Assembly (NCBI GenBank): GCA_963821705.1
Contig: CAWGEV010000004.1
Span: forward strand, 62,001-126,000
DNA length: 64,000 bases
Direction of reading: 5' to 3'
Origin: DASUPK01 sp963821705
GTDB taxonomy: Bacteria; Actinomycetota; Thermoleophilia; Solirubrobacterales; 70-9
The notes below the pieces were generated by a model, which was not told the origin of the DNA, did not search any database, and saw only the letters and a program-made list of their open reading frames with translations. The position numbers and the translations under genes were made by a program. Each line of letters begins with the position of its first letter. The stretch's first letter is position 1. This document shows, piece by piece, positions 59,471 through 64,000 of the stretch.

Positions 59471-59541
59471 GTGACCGCGGCGGGTGTCATCGCCGCAGGC
59501 CCGGTCACTTGCCGGGGAATTGACCCGATAAGTGACCGCGC
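59440..59541. repeat. Downstream 40-nt palindromic units, first overlapping the gene end
   Basis: Two units, 59440-59479 and 59501-59541, sharing CCGGTC-R-CTTG and CCCGATAAGTGACCGCG with 61-bp period. The first unit spans the last 10 codons and stop of the DUF559 gene. Together with 58446-58488 these are three full units in the same orientation. Confidence 0.75.
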
Positions 59542-59568
59542 CAACGCGTTAGCTGCCGGCGCGGCGGG

Positions 59569-60783
59569 TCAGCCCATCGCCTCCTGGAGGTTGGCGTCGA
59601 TCGAGGCCAGGAACTCCTGTGTGGTCTGGAACTCCTGGTCCGGGCCGATCAGCAGGGCGAGGTCCTTCGTCATCTTCCCGCTCTCCACCGTCTCGATGCA
59701 GACGCGCTCGAGGGTCTCGGCGAACTGGGTCACGTCGGGGGTCTCGTCCATCCGGCCGCGGGCGGCGATGCCGCGGGTCCAGGCGAAGATCGAGGCGATC
59801 GGGTTGGTGGAGGTCGGGTTGCCCTTCTGGTGCTCGCGGTAGTGCCGGGTGACCGTGCCGTGGGCGGCCTCGGCCTCGACTGTCTTGCCGTCGGCCGTCA
59901 TCAGGACGCTGGTCATCAGGCCGAGCGAGCCGAAGCCCTGGGCGACGGTGTCGGACTGGACATCGCCGTCGTAGTTCTTGCAGGCCCAGACGTAACCGCC
60001 CTCCCACTTGAGCGCCGCGGCGACCATGTCGTCGATCAGGCGGTGCTCGTAGGTGAGGCCCTGCTTCTCGAACTCCTCCTTGAACTCCGAGTCGTAGATC
60101 TCCTGGAAGAGGTCCTTGAAGCGGCCGTCGTAGCGCTTCAGGATCGTGTTCTTCGTCGACATGTAGACCGGGAACCCGCGGTCGAGGCCGTAGCGCATCG
60201 AGGCTCGCGCGAAGTCACGGATCGAGTCGTCGAGGTTGTACATGGCCAGGGCCACCCCGCCGCCGGGGAAGTCGTAGACGTCGAGCTCGATCGGCTCGCC
60301 CCCGTCCTTGGGCGTGTAGGTGAGGGTCAGGTGGCCCTCGCCGGGCACCACCAGGTCGGTCGCCCGGTACTGGTCGCCGAAGGCGTGACGGCCGATCACG
60401 ATCGGCTTGGTCCAGCCGGGCACCAGACGAGGCACGTTCGAGATCACGATCGGCTCCCGGAAGATGACGCCGCCGAGGATGTTCCGGATCGTCCCGTTCG
60501 GCGAGCGGTACATCTCCTTGAGGCCGAACTCCTCGACCCGCGCCTCGTCCGGGGTGATCGTCGCGCACTTGACGCCCACGCCGTGCTCCTTGATGGCGTT
60601 GGCCGCATCGACCGTGATCTGGTCCTCGGTCTCGTCCCGCTTCTGGATCGATAGATCGAAGTACCGGAGGTCGACGTCGAGGTAGGGCAGGATCAGCTGC
60701 TCCTTGATGAAGGCCCAGATGATCCGGGTCATCTCGTCGCCGTCGAGCTCGACGATCGGGTTCTTGACCTTGATCTTCTCCAT
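59569..60783 (-). CDS. icd: Isocitrate dehydrogenase (NADP+), eukaryotic-like type
   Basis: 404 aa from ATG 60783. IKVKNPIVELDGDEMTRIIW at the N terminus and CATITPDEARVEEFGLKEMY, RSPNGTIRNILGGVIFREPI, PGWTKPIVIGRHAFGDQYRA, KNYDGDVQSDTVAQGFGSLG and EAAHGTVTRHYREHQKGNPT define the homodimeric NADP-type II enzyme (about 400 aa), not the E. coli type. Oxidative decarboxylation of isocitrate in the TCA cycle. The upstream gap to the cyclase remnant is 60 bp. Confidence 0.97.
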   Translation of the reverse strand: MEKIKVKNPIVELDGDEMTRIIWAFIKEQLILPYLDVDLRYFDLSIQKRDETEDQITVDAANAIKEHGVGVKCATITPDEARVEEFGLKEMYRSPNGTIRNILGGVIFREPIVISNVPRLVPGWTKPIVIGRHAFGDQYRATDLVVPGEGHLTLTYTPKDGGEPIELDVYDFPGGGVALAMYNLDDSIRDFARASMRYGLDRGFPVYMSTKNTILKRYDGRFKDLFQEIYDSEFKEEFEKQGLTYEHRLIDDMVAAALKWEGGYVWACKNYDGDVQSDTVAQGFGSLGLMTSVLMTADGKTVEAEAAHGTVTRHYREHQKGNPTSTNPIASIFAWTRGIAARGRMDETPDVTQFAETLERVCIETVESGKMTKDLALLIGPDQEFQTTQEFLASIDANLQEAMG

Positions 60784-60843
60784 CTGGCGGGGCGCGATGG
60801 TATGCCAATCCGGATCGCTCCGGCCGCCGTTATCTTCATCTGC

Positions 60844-61062
60844 ATGAGCAGCTTGGGAGGAGAGCGGAAGATCGCGACGATGCTCTTCGCCGATCTGGTC
60901 GGCTCCACCGAGCTTGCGACCGAGCTCGATCCGGAGGACCTGCGGGGCCGGCTCGAGCCGTTCTTCGACGCCGCGCGCACGGGTTGGCTGCTGGGCGGCG
61001 CCGAGCGCGAGGAGGCTAAGAGGACCTTCGAGGGGCTCGGGGCGACGCTGCCTGTCAATTAG
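60844..61062 (+). pseudogene. Truncated class III adenylate/guanylate cyclase remnant
   Basis: 72 aa. RKIATMLFADLVGSTELATE is the unmistakable first strand of a class III cyclase with the first metal Asp (FADLVGS); LDPEDLRGRLEPFFDAART follows, and then the reading ends in a short helical tail (LLGGAEREEAKRTFEGLGAT) resembling the C terminus of long cyclase-ATPase proteins. The catalytic core with the second Asp and the purine/transition-state residues is missing, so an internal deletion is likely. It converges with, and overlaps by 4 nt, a cNMP-binding protein gene. Confidence 0.65.
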
Positions 61063-61475
61063 TCCCGGGAGCGCTGCTGGGCGTCCCGCAGGCGCGAGGC
61101 CAGGGTCTCGAGCATCGGCCAGGCGACCTCGGGGTGCCCCTCGACGAACGGCCGGAACTCCCACGCTGTGAGCCCCTGGCAACGCAGGTCGGTGGTCGCC
61201 ACGATCGTCGCGGAGCGAGGGCCGCTGTCGATCAGGGCGACCTCGCCGAAGTACTCGCCGGGGCCGAGGGTGCGGACGATCTCGCCGTCGACGCTGACCG
61301 TCGCGTTGCCGTCCTCGATGACGAAGAACCCGATCCCGCTCTTGCCCTGGGTGGTGATCGCCTCGCCCTCGTCGAAGCTGCGCTCCTGCATGCGGCCGGC
61401 GAGCTTCTTCAGCTCCTTCTTCTTCACCCCCTGGAATAGGGGAACGCCGCCGAGCGTCTCCACCACGTCCGCCAC
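61059..61475 (-). CDS. Cyclic-nucleotide-binding domain protein
   Basis: 138 aa. A single CNMP domain without an attached HTH: VPLFQGVKKKELKKLAGRMQ, QGKSGIGFFVIEDGNATVSV, and the phosphate-binding cassette GPGEYFGEVALIDSGPRSAT with the Glu/Arg pair (FGE ... RSAT). May bind cAMP/cGMP and signal through partner contacts, or act as a stand-alone sensor. The adjacent cyclase remnant suggests an ancestral link. Confidence 0.88.
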   Translation of the reverse strand: MADVVETLGGVPLFQGVKKKELKKLAGRMQERSFDEGEAITTQGKSGIGFFVIEDGNATVSVDGEIVRTLGPGEYFGEVALIDSGPRSATIVATTDLRCQGLTAWEFRPFVEGHPEVAWPMLETLASRLRDAQQRSRD

Positions 61476-61501
61476 GGGCCGATCCTACTTGCGGCCCGGG
61501 G

Positions 61502-61530
61502 TTGACTCAAGGTGTGAATCATGGTTCACT
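61502..61530 (+). promoter_or_regulatory. Promoter with TetR-type operator
   Basis: TTGACT (61502-61507) and TTCACT (61525-61530) at 17-bp spacing form a -35/-10 pair. GTGAATCATGGTTCAC (61514-61529) is a near-perfect palindrome lying over the -10. Transcription would start about at the GTG codon of the downstream gene. Confidence 0.6.
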
Positions 61531-61537
61531 TCTTGCC

Positions 61538-62203
61538 GTGGCCTACCGGACCACGAAGAGAACCGAGGCTCGCCGCGCCGAGACCCGCGAGCGCATCGTC
61601 ACCGCGGCGCGGGAGCTGATCGCCGAGGGTGGCTATGTCGCCGCCCAGGTCGCGGCGGTCGCTGAGCGCGCCGGCGTCGCCGTCGGCACCGTCTACCGCC
61701 ACTTCCCCTCCAAGTCCGACCTCTTCGCCGAGGTCTTCCGGGAGGCCTCGCAGCACGAGGTCGATGCGATGGCGGAGGCGGTCCACGCCACCAGCGGCAC
61801 GGCGGCGGAGCGAGTCGCCGCCGGGGTGGAGGTCTTCGCCCACCGCGCGCTGGCCGGGCGGCGCCTCGCCTGGGCGCTGCTCGCGGAGCCCGTCGATCCA
61901 GCCGTCGAGGCCGAGCGCCTGCACTTTCGCCACAGCTACCGCGACCTGATGGCCGAGGTCATCGCCGAGGGAATCGATGCCGGCGACCTGCCCGAGCAGG
62001 ACGTCGAGGCCACCGCCGCCGCGCTGATCGGCGCGATCGGTGAGACGATGCTCGGCCCCCTGTCCCCCACTTCCTCATATAACGGGTCGCGCCTGGCGGC
62101 GCGCCCTCCCATTAACGATCCGGATCCGGAAGGGCTGATCGCCTCGCTCGTCGACTTCTGCACCCGCGCAATCGGAGAGGAGCACGCCAGTGTCAACCGT
62201 TGA
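61538..62203 (+). CDS. TetR family regulator of the adjacent acyl-CoA dehydrogenase-like gene
   Basis: 221 aa from GTG 61538, chosen because the promoter and operator lie just before it, giving a leaderless transcript; the GTG-led longer reading would include the operator. HTH: RRAETRERIVTAARELIAEG, QVAAVAERAGVAVGTVYRHF, PSKSDLFAEVFREASQHEVD. The C-terminal domain (LRLHFRHSY-like ERLHFRHSYRDLMAEVIAEG) would bind an acyl-type effector. Its end overlaps the next gene's start by 14 nt, so the two form one operon under autoregulation. Confidence 0.9.
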   Translation: MAYRTTKRTEARRAETRERIVTAARELIAEGGYVAAQVAAVAERAGVAVGTVYRHFPSKSDLFAEVFREASQHEVDAMAEAVHATSGTAAERVAAGVEVFAHRALAGRRLAWALLAEPVDPAVEAERLHFRHSYRDLMAEVIAEGIDAGDLPEQDVEATAAALIGAIGETMLGPLSPTSSYNGSRLAARPPINDPDPEGLIASLVDFCTRAIGEEHASVNR

Positions 62204-63857
62204 GAAGCCAACCGGAGTTCGAACCCACACCGTCGAGAACCAGGCCCCGCCGCTGGTCGACTACAACGTCTTCGAGGCAGACACCGTGCTGAAGGAGGCC
62301 GTCGGCCGCGAGGGCGCCGAATGGGCGGCCGGCAAGATCTCCGAGGTCGGCGAGATCGCGGGCCGCGGTGACGTGATCGAGCTCGGGCGGCTCGCCAACG
62401 AGAACCCGCCGAAGCTCCGCACCCACGACCCCTACGGGAACCGCGTCGACATCCCCGAGTTCCACCCCGCCTGGCACGAGCTGATGCGGCTCGGCGTCTC
62501 CCACGAGCTCCACTCCCTGCCCTGGCGGGAGCCCCAGCCCGGCGCCCATGTCGCGCGGGCGGCGGCCTTCATGTGCTTCTCGCAGGCCGAGGCCGGGGTC
62601 GGCTGCCCGATCTCGATGACCTACTCCGTGGTGCCCGCGCTGCGCAAGCAGCCCGAGCTCGCCGAGCAGTGGGAGCCCCGGATCCTCTCCAACGTCTACG
62701 ACCCGCGCCAGATCCCGGCCGCCGAGAAGGAGGGCTCGCTCTTCGGCATGGGGATGACTGAGAAGCAGGGCGGTTCGGATGTACGAACAAACACGACAAT
62801 CGCTCGTCCCATCAATGGTGGTGGTCCCGGCGCCGAGTACGCGATCACGGGCCACAAGTGGTTCTTGTCGGCTCCGCAATGCGACGCGTTCCTCGTCCTC
62901 GCGCAGGCCGACGGCGGCGTCTCCTGCCTTCTGATGCCGCGCCGGCTGCCGGATGGCGAGCTCAACCGCTTCCGGCTGCAGCGGCTCAAGGACAAGCTCG
63001 GGAACCGCTCGAACGCCTCCTCCGAGATCGAGTTCGACGGCGCCTGGACGCGCCTGGTCGGCGAGGAGGGTGCCGGCGTCCGGACGATCATCGAGATGGT
63101 CAACCACACCCGGCTCGACTGCGCCACGGGCAGCGCCACCGGGATGCGGGCGGGGGTCGCGCAGGCGATCCACCACGCCGACCATCGCTCGACCTTCGGC
63201 AAGACCCTCGTCGCACACCCTTTGATGCAGAACGTGCTCGCCGACCTCGCGGTCGAGTCGGAGGCGGCGACGATCAGCTCGCTGCGGCTGGCCCGCGCCT
63301 ATGACGAGGCGATCGCCGGCGACGACGAGGCGCAGGCCTTCAAGCGGATCGCCAACGCCGTGCTCAAGTACTGGATCTCGAAGCGCGGCCCGTCCCACGC
63401 CGTCGAGTGCCTCGAGTGCCTCGGCGGGAACGGCTACGTCGAGGAGTCCGGGATGCCCCGGCTCTACCGGGAGGCCCCGCTGGCCTCGATCTGGGAGGGC
63501 TCCGGGAACGTCCAGTGCCTCGACGTGATGCGGGCGATGGTGAAGAACCCCGAGTCCGTGGAGGCGTTCGCGAACGAGGTCGGCGAGGGCGCCGCGCTGG
63601 AGCCGCGGCTCGATCGCTACGCGGCCAAGCTGCGCGAGGACCTGCAGTCCGACCCGACCACGCTCGAGTCGAGGGCCCGCTCCCTGGTCGAGCGGATGGC
63701 GCTCGCGCTGCAGGGATCGGTCCTGGTGCGCTTCGGCGACGAGGCGGTGACCGAGGCGTTCATCGCCTCCCGCCTGGACGGCGACTGGGGCCACGCCTTC
63801 GGCACCCTTCCGGCCGGCACCGACTTCACCCGCATCATCGATCGGCATCGCGCCTAG
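62190..63857 (+). CDS. AidB-like acyl-CoA dehydrogenase family protein
   Basis: 555 aa, length and order as in E. coli AidB. GTG start at 62190. Seen: the AidB-typical N terminus (PPLVDYNVFEADTVLKEAVG), GMGMTEKQGGSDVRTNTT (substrate and FAD loop), GHKWFLSAPQCDAFLVLAQA, and the catalytic-base region YREAPLASIWEGSGNVQC. AidB is a flavoprotein induced by alkylation stress with weak isovaleryl-CoA dehydrogenase activity; in this organism a lipid or amino-acid role under TetR control is equally possible. Confidence 0.92.
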   Translation: MSTVEKPTGVRTHTVENQAPPLVDYNVFEADTVLKEAVGREGAEWAAGKISEVGEIAGRGDVIELGRLANENPPKLRTHDPYGNRVDIPEFHPAWHELMRLGVSHELHSLPWREPQPGAHVARAAAFMCFSQAEAGVGCPISMTYSVVPALRKQPELAEQWEPRILSNVYDPRQIPAAEKEGSLFGMGMTEKQGGSDVRTNTTIARPINGGGPGAEYAITGHKWFLSAPQCDAFLVLAQADGGVSCLLMPRRLPDGELNRFRLQRLKDKLGNRSNASSEIEFDGAWTRLVGEEGAGVRTIIEMVNHTRLDCATGSATGMRAGVAQAIHHADHRSTFGKTLVAHPLMQNVLADLAVESEAATISSLRLARAYDEAIAGDDEAQAFKRIANAVLKYWISKRGPSHAVECLECLGGNGYVEESGMPRLYREAPLASIWEGSGNVQCLDVMRAMVKNPESVEAFANEVGEGAALEPRLDRYAAKLREDLQSDPTTLESRARSLVERMALALQGSVLVRFGDEAVTEAFIASRLDGDWGHAFGTLPAGTDFTRIIDRHRA

Positions 63858-63952
63858 CGGCCACCAGGCCGCCCTACTTCCGGAGCGGAGGGCGAAGCCC
63901 GGAGCGACTTATGGTGGGCGGCCGCTTGTGGCCGCGACCTGATGGCGAAGCC
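63855..63952 (+). repeat. Dispersed ~97-nt multi-hairpin repeat, copy E
   Basis: Opens with the TAG stop of the AidB-like gene (TAGCGGCCACCAGGCCGC) and ends GGCGAAGCC at 63944-63952. This is the only copy on the plus strand. Confidence 0.8.
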
Positions 63953-64000
63953 GAGAGAAAGGACTCACACGCGATCGGGACGCGGAAGCTCATCGGTACG

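Overview
The window is high-GC actinobacterial chromosome. Gene content (PPOX/F420-type and AidB-like enzymes, an MSQENVEIVRR-type SnoaL protein, PucR and SHOCT proteins, L25 with a long acidic tail, many GTG/TTG starts) fits Thermoleophilia/Solirubrobacterales best. That placement is an inference from gene style, not from a marker phylogeny.

Layout. 1-6696 (minus): 3' part of a biosynthetic locus, a two-module NRPS (A-T-C-A-T-TE, cut by the left edge) and a DpgC-like dioxygenase directly upstream. 6756-9815 (plus): E1alpha, E1beta and E2 of a 2-oxoacid dehydrogenase. 9812-21510: the widely conserved set glmU-prs-rplY-pth, all on the minus strand in that order, but interrupted between prs and rplY by about 7 kb. 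That insert holds AarF, a GDPD-like protein, a lipoprotein and a 3.9 kb stretch bounded by an exact 20-bp copy of the prs 3' end, with phage-like fragments and small orphan genes inside. 21700-24570: DJ-1/PfpI pair, HNH endonuclease, tRNA-Gln. 24660-28720: SRPBCC, GH15, PucR. 28460-32619 (minus): tatD-rsmA-ispE-DedA/PAP2-membrane protein, tightly overlapping. 32733-43640: trypsin-like protease, metG, RemA-like protein, beta-propeller, rsmI-ROK, LCP, FmdB, glyS. 43690-50303: TetR with an R2-like/SCP2 fusion, a secreted GH5, thioesterase/TetR, MBL hydrolase. 50410-56982: lon, hsp20, MBL, fatty-acid hydroxylase, 2-hydroxyacid dehydrogenase. 57046-63857: wHTH, mdh, an AbiEi/DUF559 gene, icd, cyclase remnant and CNMP-binding protein, TetR/AidB-like pair.

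Most of the window is housekeeping (translation, TCA cycle, isoprenoid and envelope precursors, proteostasis). The unusual material is: (1) five copies of a ~97-nt multi-hairpin repeat that begins at or just after stop codons; (2) a 40-nt palindrome family bracketing, and partly encoding the end of, a DUF559 nuclease-like gene; (3) the att-like duplication of the prs 3' end; (4) a duplicated 58-65 aa orphan gene with a conserved hairpin leader; (5) a thioesterase whose nucleophile position is Cys.

Four genes (SnoaL-like, tatD, ROK kinase, one TetR) are each broken by one single-base indel with clean coding on both sides. Assembly or sequencing indels are as likely as real pseudogenes.
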